Below are positions 52,995-63,890 of a DNA stretch of 64,000 nucleotides, piece by piece. Numbering within the stretch: the first letter of the stretch is position 1; each line of letters opens with the position of its first letter. Source of the DNA: Saturnia japonica (taxonomy: Eukaryota; Arthropoda; Insecta; Lepidoptera; Saturniidae); NCBI GenBank assembly GCA_033032175.1, contig CM065318.1:3596001-3660000 (forward strand), read 5' to 3'. The notes under the pieces were generated by a model. The model was given only the letters and a program-made list of their open reading frames with translations, did not search any database and was not told where the DNA came from. The position numbers were made by a program, and so were the translations under genes.

Positions 52995-53530
52995 TTTACA
53001 AGCTCACGTACACATAGGGCCGCGTGTAAATATGAGTTCAAGTATCTACCAGTATACCTATTTAAGTGAAAGTTGTAGTTTTTATAACCTTAACATAAAA
53101 TTTATTTTCATTTTAAATGATCCTTTTCTAGTTTATAATGTTTCTCAACTCGACTTTTAAACATCGTCAAATTTATTTTGTCACATATACAAATAAAACA
53201 CTTTCATAATATTAAAACATTTTAATTCACTAAACAAATTAAGTTTACTTGTTAATTTTCTTGTATTCATATAATTTCATCACACTTTATAATAAGCACC
53301 GTATCGTGCCGGTTGCAAATAACATAATCTGGTCAAATTAAGAATTCATTATGCTATGGTATTCTAAATAAAAATTGCTATAAAACTTTGTTTTATTTGT
53401 TTGTTTTAATAATAAAAAACAGATTTTAGCCGAACGTAGAAGCGAGAAAATTTAATAAATATTTTCCTATGATTTTTCCTTTTCATGTTTCATTTCTTGT
53501 GTTTTACTATCTTTTGCATTCAAAATAACT
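52995..53530. other. Gap beside the BEL/Pao element
   Basis: AT-rich. I looked here for the 3' LTR of the BEL/Pao element and found no match to the sequence upstream of gag. Confidence 0.4.
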
Positions 53531-53533
53531 TTT

Positions 53534-54226
53534 CTATTTTATTAACTCTAATAGTACGCTTATAGAATATCTTTTTTTTTTGAAAACCTGAGTATAGACA
53601 TAGGCATAGGCATAGGCAAAGGAATCAAAGCAATCCTTCATAGGCAAAGGGCAAATCTTTGTAACAGGTCGACGAAGTAGACCGTTAGCTGTGCGGAGAG
53701 TAACCACCCGCACTACACCATCGGTGCCAGGGTGCACGCATTTGATTTTCCCATAACGCCACTGTAATGATGGTAGACGCTCATCGACCATGAAAACGAC
53801 GTTGCCAATCTCAACATTGTTAGAATTTACGATCCATTTTGATCTTTGTTGTAAGGTATGAAGGTAATCACGCTGCCAAGCTCGCCAAAAACATTGAGTT
53901 AGTTTGGTAAGCATATTCCATCTTGCCAAGGGGCTGACGTAATCATTAGTAAGATCAAGTTCAGTTTTGAAACACGTTACGCATTCTGATAAACGAGATC
54001 GAATTAAGTTACGAATACTTAATATCCAAAAACGCCTTTTGATAAGTGACTGTAAAGTTCGAGGACCGCAATGTAAATAAAGAATATGATAATAGTCAAT
54101 TAAAAGTTTCGTGAGCGGCGAATCCTTTGGAAGTAAGAAAGGATGTGTCACAGATTGCGGTATGTTAGCGTTTTTTAGACGTCCCCCCACTTGAAGCAAC
54201 CCTGCTTCATCGACAAAAGGTTTCAA
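53534..54226 (-). pseudogene. BEL/Pao A integrase ends without the catalytic core
   Basis: An open frame of 230 codons starts with the zinc-binding region ('VGGRLKNANIPQSVTHPFLL', 'HCGPRTLQSLIKRRFWIL', 'CVTCFK'). It then jumps directly to the C-terminal DUF5641-type region ('LARWNMLTKLTQCFW', 'RDYLHTLQQRSKW', 'VFMVDERLPSLQWRYGKI'). The roughly 200-residue DDE core between them is absent and the reading frame is kept. Near the end a 'cctatg' hexamer is repeated. The frame continues to a stop at 53534 past the usual end of the domain. Confidence 0.8.
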
Positions 54227-54389
54227 CTTTTGGATGTTACGAGAGCAGTTTTGATATGATTGTATAACTGCGATCTCGTTCGAGAATGCGGTAGTCTGAA
54301 CATGTCGAACTAAAGTGTTCAGCGAATACTCGAGTTCACTGGCCGTAAGACCAGATTTGAGTCTATACTCAGATTTTTCTTTTAAATTA

Positions 54390-55127
54390 TTAATGAATCG
54401 GACACACCAGGCTAATACACGCTGGGTCCGGAAAAAAAAAAAAATTATTCAAAACATGAGATACGACATCAGTGCTAGTATGGTCACTAACACTAAGTAA
54501 GTGGGAAATGTGAATAGGTTTTAGTTCGGGAACCGAATCTAGCGGTTCGACCGTGTGATTTATAGGCCACGTTGATATCTCTTTTGAAAGCCAGTTCGGG
54601 CCTGACCACCAGTAGGGGGAAGTAATGAGTTGAGAACAGCTGAGCCCTCGACTGCAGTGATCAGTCGGATTGTCATGTGTTGACACGTTGTCCGTGATTT
54701 TAACAACACGATGTGCCACGAATGTTTTTAGTTTATGTGGTTCAGTATGGAGCCACGACAATACGAATTTACTATCAGTAAAAGCTATCATACGAGTTAG
54801 ATCTATATGACCGCGGAGAAGATTCCACATGTGCTTTAAAATCCGTGAAAGTAAGACGGCACCACAAAGCTCAAGTCGGTTGACGGTAAGTGGTTTTAAA
54901 GGTGCTATCTTCGACTTGGCAATAAGTAACTGAACAGGATAGTCTTTACTACCAAGCGCTCGTATGTAGACACAGCATCCGTAAGCTTTTGTGGATCCAT
55001 CGCAAAAACCTATCAACTCGTAATGAATGGCCGTGGAGCTCGAGACTCGGCGTGGAAGTCGAAGTTCTTTGAGATGAATTAGTTCCTTCACAAAGTCTTG
55101 CCACTCTTGAGTTATATCAGATGGCAC
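54390..55127 (-). pseudogene. BEL/Pao A RNase H-like region
   Basis: An open frame of 245 codons with 'HYELIGFCDGSTKAYGCCVY', 'LIAKSKIAPLKPLTVNRLEL' and 'FTDSKFVLSWLHTEPHKLK'. This is the BEL/Pao RNase H fold, which removes RNA from the RNA-DNA hybrid. The usual 'W.HVP...NPAD..SRG' block is shortened to 'STHDNPTDHCSRG'. A frame break separates it from the RT part. Confidence 0.75.
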
Positions 55128-55157
55128 AGAATCATTCCAATTGAGTTGGTAGCGCCA

Positions 55158-56353
55158 CTAGGTTTGTAAGATAAATTTGGCTTGTAAGACTACCGGCGTC
55201 AACCAACCAAGAGGATTATAGATGCGAGCGACGTTTGAAAGTATCGCACGCTTAGTGCAGTTCGAATTTAGCTGCGAGAAAGAATAAGTAAAGATATCTT
55301 GAACTGGATCCCATTTAATACCAAGTATCTTTAAAGTACGTTGATTTTGATCATCACAAAACTCTTTGGGAATTTGACAGTGCTCAGAAGGAATTTGAGA
55401 GAGAAATTCTTTAGAGCTACTACTCCATTTGCGTAGTTCAAACTGTGTACAAGCTAAAAGATCTACGAGCTCATCTTTGAGCTCTAACGCTGCATTAACA
55501 GTTTGTGCCCCAGCTGTTATGTCGTCCATAAATGTATTATGGAGAAGAATTTTAGCAGCACGAGGTCGCTCGCTACCATAATCGTGGGCAACCCGATGAA
55601 GAGTTCTAATTGCGAGATACGGAGAACTGCTTACGCCATATGTGACGGTGTGCTGAAACTCTGTGACGGGATCGTTAGGAAACTCCCTCCATAAGATGTG
55701 CTGCCAACAACGATCTTCAGGTCGAAGTTCAATGTTACGATACATTTTAGTGATATCCGCTGTAAACACAACAGCGTAAAAACGGAATTTCGTGATAATA
55801 TCTACGATATCATTTTGAAGTTTGGGACAAGTGTAAACTATGTCATTGAGAGATTTGCCATTCGTGCTTTGGGCGCTGGCATCGAATACAACCCTCTATT
55901 TGGTTGTAGTACTTTCGGGACGTAAGATACAGTGATGGGGAATAAAATAATTCCCGCTTGGTGATGACGATTCAACAGGCTGCATGTGTCCTAAGGATTC
56001 GTACTCATGCATAAAATTGGAATAGTCCTCTTTCAGCTTATCATCGCGATTGAGACGCCTTTCCAGATTTGTTATACGCGATAAAGAATGCTTATAAGAT
56101 TCACCGAGATCACTATACGGCTCCTTTAGTAAAATAGGAACGACGTATCGACCGTCCGTATTTTGATATACTTGTTTAGAGTATAGTGTTGTTCACACTT
56201 GGTATCGTCTGGATTTGAAACACTGATCAACGGTGGTTCTTCGACCTCCCAAAAGCGCTTGACCACTTCGTCTAAGGCAAAGGTGGAAGCCAAGAGGGAA
56301 GAAACCGTTGAAGGGGGTCGATAATAATCACTGTCGAGCTTCCCAGTGATAAC
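55158..56353 (-). pseudogene. BEL/Pao A reverse transcriptase
   Basis: The intact part (55158-55769) has 'TADITKMYRNIELRPEDRCW', 'TYGVSSSPYLAIRTLHRVA' and the catalytic box FMDD (55521-55532; YVDD type), then 'ARIYNPLGWLTPVVLQAKF'. The N-terminal RT sequence upstream (55770-56350) is recognisable in pieces ('HHQAGIILFPITVSYVP') but is split by frameshifts and stops. Confidence 0.8.
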
Positions 56354-58207
56354 TCAACCGAATACGCTATGGAGGGCGACTGGCAATCCAGGCCCTGCTT
56401 CTAATCGCTGACCATCATAAATTGAATGGAATAATTCTGCGACGATTAATAAGTCGATGTCAGCAGGTTTATCGAAATCACTATCCACTAAAATTAAATG
56501 TTTATAAGATTCCCGAACAGCAGTAGGAACTTGTGCCATCGGCATCTGACTTATAATGCTAGACATCACTATGGGACTAATATTAAAGGAAGGACTCTTT
56601 GAATAGCGCGGTAAAATGGTGCAAGAAACAACACCCTGTATCTGGTGTACAATGTTTTGCCCTAGACCGGCTACGGCTATATTGCAGCGACGTAATGGTA
56701 AGCCCAAACGTTTAGCATATTTTACGCTTAAAAAGCAATCCTGTGCTCCGCTATCGATAAGCGCTCTGACGAGTAAAACCTGGCCGGTATTTTCCGGATG
56801 ATGTACCCGAACACTACAAGTACCTAAAAGTACCATGGCGCGGTTACTTTCGACAAGTGTGCTAGCGCACACTGTGCTTAAGTTAGGACCGTCGATGTTC
56901 ACGCTCGGTACGGCAGCAGTAACAGGGTTAACTTCCGAACCGGGACCAGTGCTGTCAGAAATGGCTGGATAATGCAATAAGGTATGATGACGACCACCAC
57001 AAGCTACGCATCGTGACTTAGAAAAACATGAATCTAGGTTATGACTTTTACGCAAACAATTTCGGCATAAATTATTCTTTGTTACAAAGTTACTTTTAAA
57101 TGAATTATCTAAATCTATAAAAGCAGCACATTTGTACACGGTATGTGGCAAAGAACAAAACACGCAAGTTTCAACCTTATCAATATTACGATAGAGTACC
57201 TTTGTATTGACGGTCAATGAAGAAGATTTATATTTTTTATCATTGTTATAATTTTTACGAAAACTTATGTTCGGTACGAAATTAGATTTATTAGAAACTG
57301 ATTTACATGGGTGTTGAACAGAGTGACCGGACTCACTCGCTTCTAATACTTTTACATAACTTTGTAAAAATGATAAAAGATCGATAAATGTCGGTATTTG
57401 CGAATTGTTTTGTGATTCAAATCGTTTGCGAGTATCTTGGTCCAAAGTACGGGACGATAAATAAAATAAAATATGCTCGCCAAGGTTATCAATATTTATC
57501 GCCTTAAGGGCATTTACAGACTCATATAATACGCTAGTGAATATACGTAACTCATTTAAATTACCACTTTTTAAAGAAGGATAGTTACATATTTTGTCAA
57601 GATAGATAACATACAAGATTCTTTTGTTTTCAAAACGATTGATTAATGCATCAAATACAACCTGATAATTATCAGATGTTACTGGAACGCCTTTCGCGAC
57701 AGATAACGCGGAACCCGACAGACACGATAACAAATAATGAAATTTTTCAATATTACTAATGTTGTCATTATTATGAATTAAACACGTAAAAGTGTCATAA
57801 AATGTTTGCCAACACTCAATGCTTCCGTCAAACTTAGGCAGCTCAATTTTAGGCAACCGCGCTTGGCCAACTGGCATAGAGGTATTGGATGTAATGGTTG
57901 GTAACTCGGGAACACTGATAACAGAATACGCATCGACGACAGCATAGTATAAGTCGTCAAACGCCGCAACAGCTTGATTGTCAATGTTTGAGTCGGGCTT
58001 TAGCTTTAATTTCAAAGTATTTATTTCGTTCGTTAATGTTACGTATTCCTGTAGCAAAGATACAACTCGTGTGTACCTAGCTTTAAATTGACTGAGCTTA
58101 GAGCGATCGATTTGTATTTGTTTACTTAGATCAAAAAGAATTTGTATGTCTCTAAAAACATATTCACGTTGGGACGTGAACAATTTAATTTGTTGTTCGT
58201 TACTCAT
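56354..58207 (-). CDS. BEL/Pao A gag and aspartic protease, open
   Basis: 617 codons without a break. Coiled-coil-like N-terminus, then a DUF1759-type gag ('LPKIELPKFDGSIECWQTFY', 'KFHYLLSCLSGSALSVAKGV'). A pair of zinc-finger-like Cys/His clusters follows ('CVFCSLPHTVYKC', 'CRNCLRKSHNLDSC', 'CVACGGRHHTLLH'), then a DUF1758-type retropepsin with 'RALIDSGAQDCFLS'. Gag packages element RNA and the protease matures the polyprotein. Its survival contrasts with the damaged pol. The frame ends at 56354, shortly before the RT. Confidence 0.85.
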   Translation of the reverse strand: MSNEQQIKLFTSQREYVFRDIQILFDLSKQIQIDRSKLSQFKARYTRVVSLLQEYVTLTNEINTLKLKLKPDSNIDNQAVAAFDDLYYAVVDAYSVISVPELPTITSNTSMPVGQARLPKIELPKFDGSIECWQTFYDTFTCLIHNNDNISNIEKFHYLLSCLSGSALSVAKGVPVTSDNYQVVFDALINRFENKRILYVIYLDKICNYPSLKSGNLNELRIFTSVLYESVNALKAINIDNLGEHILFYLSSRTLDQDTRKRFESQNNSQIPTFIDLLSFLQSYVKVLEASESGHSVQHPCKSVSNKSNFVPNISFRKNYNNDKKYKSSSLTVNTKVLYRNIDKVETCVFCSLPHTVYKCAAFIDLDNSFKSNFVTKNNLCRNCLRKSHNLDSCFSKSRCVACGGRHHTLLHYPAISDSTGPGSEVNPVTAAVPSVNIDGPNLSTVCASTLVESNRAMVLLGTCSVRVHHPENTGQVLLVRALIDSGAQDCFLSVKYAKRLGLPLRRCNIAVAGLGQNIVHQIQGVVSCTILPRYSKSPSFNISPIVMSSIISQMPMAQVPTAVRESYKHLILVDSDFDKPADIDLLIVAELFHSIYDGQRLEAGPGLPVALHSVFG

Positions 58208-58646
58208 TATGACAGATAAATATAATATTATGTAAATAAAACTTAAAGATATTTGATAAAAGTTAAGTGATTTCCGATGTAGGTAGATATGACAAAACGG
58301 TCGACAAATTATTCAGTTACGCTAAAAGTTAAGATTTGTTTACTATACAGAAAAAGTAAGAAGTAGCTACGTGTACTTTATTCCTCTATAAGTAAAGCTA
58401 ATTATAGGTTTGATTTCGAATCAAACGCATTAGAATTTTACATAAAAAAGTAAAGAAGTACGTACGTGCACTTATAATTTTATATAAAATAGGTATGTAG
58501 GTAAGTATTTAGATAGGTAAAAGCTAATAAAACTGTAAACTAAGTAAATTTTAGTTACCACAGGACATTTGACTTGTTTGGACCACTTAATATATATATT
58601 GTTTATGTTTTCTCCCTAGCATGCGGGGTAGGAAATTGGATAGGTA

Positions 58647-58959
58647 TGTTGCCGGCCACTCACCTCGGGCGTGCTGATGTTGATTTTCGTGGCTTCTATG
58701 CACTGCACATCACGCACTGTGGAAGCACTATAGAATCCCGGGGTTTGTGAATTCCGAGCTTAACCATTATTTGATTTATTCTTTTAATTTGCGACGGAGA
58801 CGCAATAGTTTTATGCGCTCTGTTAGGCGAAACGTTTTTTCTTTTTTCTTGTTTTTCAACTGTCAATCGTCACACGTGAGTTTTTGGTTTTGTTTGTAGA
58901 TGGCGCTAATTGTGGCCGAGGTAGGAAAAGTTATGAAGGAATATATGCATGCTCTAACA
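58647..58959 (-). repeat. Tentative 5' LTR of BEL/Pao A
   Basis: 313 bp from TGTTAGAGCATGC to GGCCGGCAACA on the minus strand, with promoter-like and polyA-like signals in LTR order. Boundaries are inferred only from TGTT/AACA ends, because there is no second copy to compare. Confidence 0.35.
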
Positions 58960-60395
58960 TATCATCTTGTTTGTATCCGGGGAAATACCAATATTTTATA
59001 TTATGTGGAAGTATCATGGTTGGATATTTTGTAGGTACAAGTTATATTTGAGGAATTCTCTAACTTAGTATACAAGGGATACTAGATAGAAAAATTAGCA
59101 GATAATTGCTACTTTACATTAAACGTAGGTACTTACATCTGAAAATAGTACATAAAATTATAGGTATTTGTAAAATCTATAAATAAGTATATTATTTTTT
59201 GTTTTTAATTAGGTTACACTTACGCAGGTATGTGTCTCCACAATTTTTATTTGTTTCTGGTCTGAACTACCTCTTTTAGACAAAATATGATCATCGTATA
59301 TTTGAAGTTGATAAAAAGGCGAATATTACACAGAAACACTATTACCTGAGTGGCATTATGTGACGCACGTACGTGTGGGTCAATCTTCAATGGGTGTTGC
59401 ACTACGCGAGGAATTTGAATAAAGAGACAATTCAGTAAAAGAGGGATGGCAATCTATGGATGTCCTCCGTTCGGATACTACATGACAAACCTCCGTTTAA
59501 CCCAGTAAGGTCAGGGTGGCTAATTCCGTCTAAGGGGCATCTCCGTCTACTTGCATTTACGCTCGTTACAATTGAGCTATGCCATTGCGAGCTTTTTCGG
59601 TTATACAACATCACAATTAGTTCAAAAATCGTGTTAGCGAGATGGCGTTAAATGCCACACACTATTATAAAAATAGTGTTTCAAATACAGTTGAAAACAT
59701 GAGTGGATGGAAGTAATAAGTGACATTTTATGATTTTTCATTTTATGTCATAAATGAAGGTGTTATAAACATACTTTGTCCCTTCAAAGTTACGTAAAAC
59801 AAGCCTAAAATTAAAAATATGAAACGTATGAAGGTGTTATGTGGAAGAGATACGTAGCCCCAAAAATGAATTGAAGTGATAAGGGCATATAACTCTACAA
59901 CAAACAATAAAACGTTAAAATTAATTTCTTTTTGTAGTGAATGCTAGCGCCAAGTGTACACATAATTTCTTCTTTATTAAACAGGTACCTAAGCGAGAAA
60001 GCTATATTCAGCAGCGCTCGAGTGAATGAATGTGTCCTGTCCTATAATTGTCTCCTTCATTCGTGTCAGAAGGTGTTTTGTTTTCAACCAAGTCGGTTTA
60101 TCATACGCATTACTCCTTTGTTTTATTTAAAGGAATATAGTTTTAATACCGCAATTTGATCTATAAATTGGTGGTAATGACTAGAGCACAAAAAAATGGT
60201 GGAAGCGGCGTTAAATAATTCTATATAAAATTGTGTTTTTAACCTAAGCGACGATTATTACGAGTGTAACTTTCAAAACAAGACCAAAAGTAAGTATGCT
60301 TTATTAAACTTGTTTGTATGTTATACTAAGTAGATGCATACAACAATTTTTTTATCATTTATCATGTCGTCAAGAAGCATCTTGATTTTTGAAAT
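58960..60395. other. Gap between the two BEL/Pao elements
   Basis: AT-rich; a block at 59400-59660 with 'tccgtctaaggggcatctcc' may be repeat sequence. No gene recognised. Confidence 0.4.
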
Positions 60396-60574
60396 TTTTT
60401 TTTTTTTTTTTTAAAGTCTTGGCATCCACCAATCACACACTGGGTGCGATATTCTACCTCTGTAGATCAAGTGGACTGTATATTTTTAAACTGGTTGAAA
60501 GTAGATATCACACAAATAACTGCCGAATATGATGTACTATAACCGGGATGAAGGCTCACTTACCTTTCCGCCGA
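60396..60574 (-). repeat. A-tailed retroposon end
   Basis: On the minus strand 'tgattggtggatgccaagac' is followed by 'tttaaa' and about 18 A (plus-strand T-run near 60396-60413). A long A-tail indicates a reverse-transcribed insertion. The family is not recognised. Confidence 0.4.
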
Positions 60575-60793
60575 TGTTGCCGCCGATGATATTAATTCAA
60601 ACTTCAAGCCGAAATATGCACAACACCTTTTGATGCACTATACCGCCGAAACAATTACAAGTGTTAGATGCCGCACCGGTATCCGTCCGAGTCCCACGAG
60701 CAAGCGACCAGTCATCTCCGATTTTTATTGTTGGGGGTAATTTAAGAACAAAAATAATTTTGCATACCCTTAACCAATTTATTAGCCCGAACA
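60575..60793 (-). repeat. Tentative 3' LTR of BEL/Pao B
   Basis: Directly after the purine-rich 'ggcaggtgggga' the minus strand reads TGTTCGGGC. It ends GGCGGCAACA at 60575, giving a 219-bp block with AATAAA inside. The partner LTR lies beyond the window, so the ends are inferred. Confidence 0.4.
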
Positions 60794-60827
60794 TCCCCAC
60801 CTGCCAACCAAGCAATTAACTTGGTTC

Positions 60828-61286
60828 CTAATTAGGCATAGGTAACCTACACAATTTAGAAATGTGGCGCATGATAACCCCTTGCGGAGTTTTCTCTTCA
60901 GCAACCCTGATGATATTATCCTTGCCAGGAAGAAGTTTAATTAGCCGGCCGAGGCGCCAAAGAAGGGGGGATAGATTTTCATCTTTTATTAAAACTAAAT
61001 CATTTAATTTTGGAGGGTGTGTCTGTGAGGTCCATTTATACCGCTGTTGTAATGTATGTAAATACTCATTACGCCATCTATTCCAAAAATGCTGTGACAA
61101 CTTTTGTATTATTTGATACCGACTTAACCGGCCGATATTTACGTCAATGTATAGATACTCCGGTAAGGCCACTAAGGGTTGTCCGATTAAAAAATGTCCC
61201 GGAGTTAACGCGTCATAATCCGCGTGATCATACCGCGTTTCATAACCTTGGTGAAAAAGGTGGTTAGCTCCTCGAAGGTGAGTCAC
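60828..61286 (-). pseudogene. BEL/Pao B integrase C-terminus (DUF5641 type)
   Basis: 'YDALTPGHFLIGQPLVALPE', 'HFWNRWRNEYLHTLQQRYKW' and 'DLVLIKDENLSPLLWRLGRL' are the usual end of BEL/Pao Pol. It is frame-shifted relative to the integrase core at 61283, with a small deletion at the joint. Confidence 0.8.
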
Positions 61287-62041
61287 GTTTCACCTAAAAC
61301 TCGCTCGCAGTGAGTCTTTGCAGACTTAACTGCCGCCTCAAAGGGTCCTCCGAAATTTGGACTCGCCGGTGGGTTAAATAACCATGTTATATGCCGTTTA
61401 GCTAACTGGTTTTCGATGGCTGAACTGTTATTCCTTAAAAAGACGTATAATTCTTTAAGATATTTATCCGAACCAGAAAAATTTGTACCGCAATCCGATC
61501 TCATCAGGGATGGTAGCCCCCTGCGAGAAGTGAACCTTGTGAAGGCCGCAATAAAGGCTTCTACCGACAAGTCAGTAACAACCTCTAAATGCACCGCTTT
61601 AGAGGACAAACAAATAAAAACACATAAATAGCATTTTTGGATTTTTGCATTCCGGAGCGTACTAGTTTTAATATAAAATAGACCTGCAAAATCCGTACCT
61701 ACACCAATAAAAGACCGAACTCCAGTCACCCTATCCGCCGGTAAATCTCCCATGAGGGGTTGAGTGGGATGAGCTTTTGACCGATAGCATTTTATGCACC
61801 TATAAGTTACCTGGCGCGTTATCCGCCGAACCGAGATTATCCAATAAGTCCGAGACAAAGTTGCCGCTAATGTATTGGAACCAACATGACAATTAATTTC
61901 ATGGTAATGTGTGACCAATAATTCCGTAAACCGATTTTTACCAAGCAACAAAATAGGATACTTCGCATTATATGGTAATGTAGATTGTTTAAGCCGACCG
62001 CCTACTCTCAATAAATTATCCGCATCAATAAATAAATTCAA
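61283..62041 (-). pseudogene. BEL/Pao B integrase, catalytic triad present
   Basis: The zinc-binding part ('VGGRLKQSTLPYNAKYPILL', 'HVGSNTLAATLSRTYWI', 'CIKCYRSK') is followed by the core with D ('GVGTDFAGLFYI'), D ('LMRSDCGTNFSGSD') and E ('NFGGPFEAAVKSAK'). 252 codons are open. The frame ends right after 'ERVLGET', where element B has a stop plus frameshift. Confidence 0.8.
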
Positions 62042-62124
62042 CCGCTTAAGAGATGAATTAATTTATTTTCCCGACTTGACCGCCAAAAATTCTTTAGAAA
62101 AGTATTCCATTTGGACCAAATGAA

Positions 62125-63129
62125 CTAAGCTTTTCTGCGTTCCTGAATCGTTATAACTCCGAATGAGCGCTCTTTCGAGTTGCAATTATGTAAAAATCTT
62201 AAATATGCCGTAACGTTAACCAATTTGTGAAAAGAACTATACCGATTAAAGAAATCTAAATCCGAATTCGTCAAAATATTAACAACTGGTTTAAGACCAG
62301 GTAATAAATCCATAAGAAATTCTAAATAATCTCGAGACCAACTATCTGAAGCTTGGCACAACTAATCCGGACCCCACCACAACGAATGATTCAACAAATC
62401 CTCAGCTTTGCTTCCCCGTGATGCTATATCTGCACAATTCATTTCTCCCGGTACGTGTCTCCAGTTAATTCGAATCTCAGAAGAATTTATCTTTGACACT
62501 CGATTTCCTTCAAAAACCTGAAGTCTATGCGGTGGTGTATGTAGCCACGATAAAATTATAGTGCTTTCGCACCAGCCTACTATCTCCTCAAACTCAATTT
62601 GCTGTATCATCGTGGAAACAACATGGTTAAGGAGTTTGGTTAACAATACCGCTCCGTTAAGTTCCAGCTTTGGTATTGTCTGTTGAATTTTCAGGGGAGC
62701 TACCCTAGACTTAGCCATGAGTAATCTCACCCTGGTAACTCCGTTAGAATCCTCCGACCTAATGTATACCGCAGCCGCAAAACCAAAAGAGGATTTGTCA
62801 CAGAAACCGTGTAAAGTGTACCAAGCGCCGCTCACCGGTTTGAAACACCTTCCTATTGAAAGCCGTTCCAAATAATGTAAATCCGATAATATTCCGTGCC
62901 AATCTTGCACTATATGGTCTGGCGCTTGAGCGTCCCATTCGATTTTGTTATTGCCCGCGCTACTAATTAGGGCCTGATGTAATAATTTGAATCTAAAAAT
63001 AACCGGACTAATCCAACCTAAAGGGTCATAGAACCGTGCCGCTATAGACAAAATGCTTCGTCTAGTTATCTTGTCTTCGTTGTGCGGTAAATTTAAACGA
63101 TAAGTAAAACTGTCTAATTTTGATTCCAT
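62125..63129 (-). pseudogene. BEL/Pao B RNase H-like region
   Basis: Two frames. 62362-63129 carries 'SILSIAARFYDPLGWISPVI', 'LHGFCDKSSFGFAAAVYIR', 'LMAKSRVAPLKIQQTIPKLE', 'WRHVPGEMNCADIASRGSKA' and 'SLWWGPD'. 62125-62361 continues it after a stop. The palm and YVDD box that should precede it are missing. Confidence 0.75.
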
Positions 63130-63139
63130 TGTATACCTA

Positions 63140-63890
63140 ACATTTTAATAAAACCGGGTCCGTCAGTTCCACTAAAGGACCTAGGAGTCTCCAAATGGTC
63201 ACCTGGCAAGCCGTCTAACAGCTCAGGGACAAGTGAACCATATACTTTCCGTCTGGGCCGCGAACCGTAGTAGATGTGAATAAATGTTCACATTCCATGT
63301 CTAACCGATCCCTAATATTCTTTATTGGTGGTTCCTCCGCTTGCCAAAACCGTTCTACAGCCTCAAACAGGGTTACTCCTGAAACTAAATCACAATCATT
63401 ATTTTTTAAGGACTGTTCTTGAACCGGACCGAAAACCACCAAATCAAAAATCGTATTTAAGGCATATACGCCGTATGAACTTAAATCTATTTTTTCTAAT
63501 AAAATGTCACCTAATATGTCACACCCAAAAATAACATCAACCTGTGAATGACCCAGTGACCCATCATCCGATAATTTCAAATTCCCAACCGAAATATTAA
63601 ATTTATTAACTAAATAAGATGTAGGGTTCCGTAACACTATCGCCGTGGCTTTGAGTAAAGGTTTTCCAGTCCGTACTGGCCTAAACTCAAAAGAAACTAA
63701 ACTATTACTATTTAAAATATTTCCGGATACACCGCTTAAAGGAATGTGGGAATAATATCGTTTCAAATTTAACTACTTTTTATTATTGTTAATTGAGAAC
63801 CGAGATCTAATAAGACCCGTGCCTTTAAAAATAAGCCGTTTAAATTTTTAATTTCAATAATTGCCGTTGGTAAAATTACATTATTTGTTA
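63140..63890 (-). pseudogene. BEL/Pao B protease and pre-RT region
   Basis: A protease start lies at about 63800-63890 ('KARVLLDLGSQLTIIKS'; the family's D-S/T-G reads DLG). After a frameshift near 63770 the frame 63215-63766 continues with 'IPLSGVSGN', 'VDVIFGCDILGDILL' and 'VERFWQAEEPP'. It ends at 'DGKYMVHLSLS', after which the next recognisable residues ('GFIKMLGIQWN') come from beyond the RT core. The deletion breakpoint is therefore at about 63200-63215. Confidence 0.75.

Larger units (their letters stand above)
53534..58959 (-). mobile_element. BEL/Pao retrotransposon A (integrase core deleted)
   Basis: Gag, protease, reverse transcriptase, RNase H and a residual integrase part follow each other on the minus strand. 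A tentative 5' LTR at 58647-58959 reads TGTTAGAGC to GGCCGGCAACA, with a TATA-like 'cataaaac', an 'aataaa' and a splice-like 'ggtgagt'. No matching 3' LTR is present, so the element is truncated at its 3' side. It cannot transpose on its own. Confidence 0.75.

Noticed and set aside
53100..53530. 3' LTR of BEL/Pao element A
   Set aside because: No similarity to the putative 5' LTR at 58647-58959 and no TGTT start after a purine tract.
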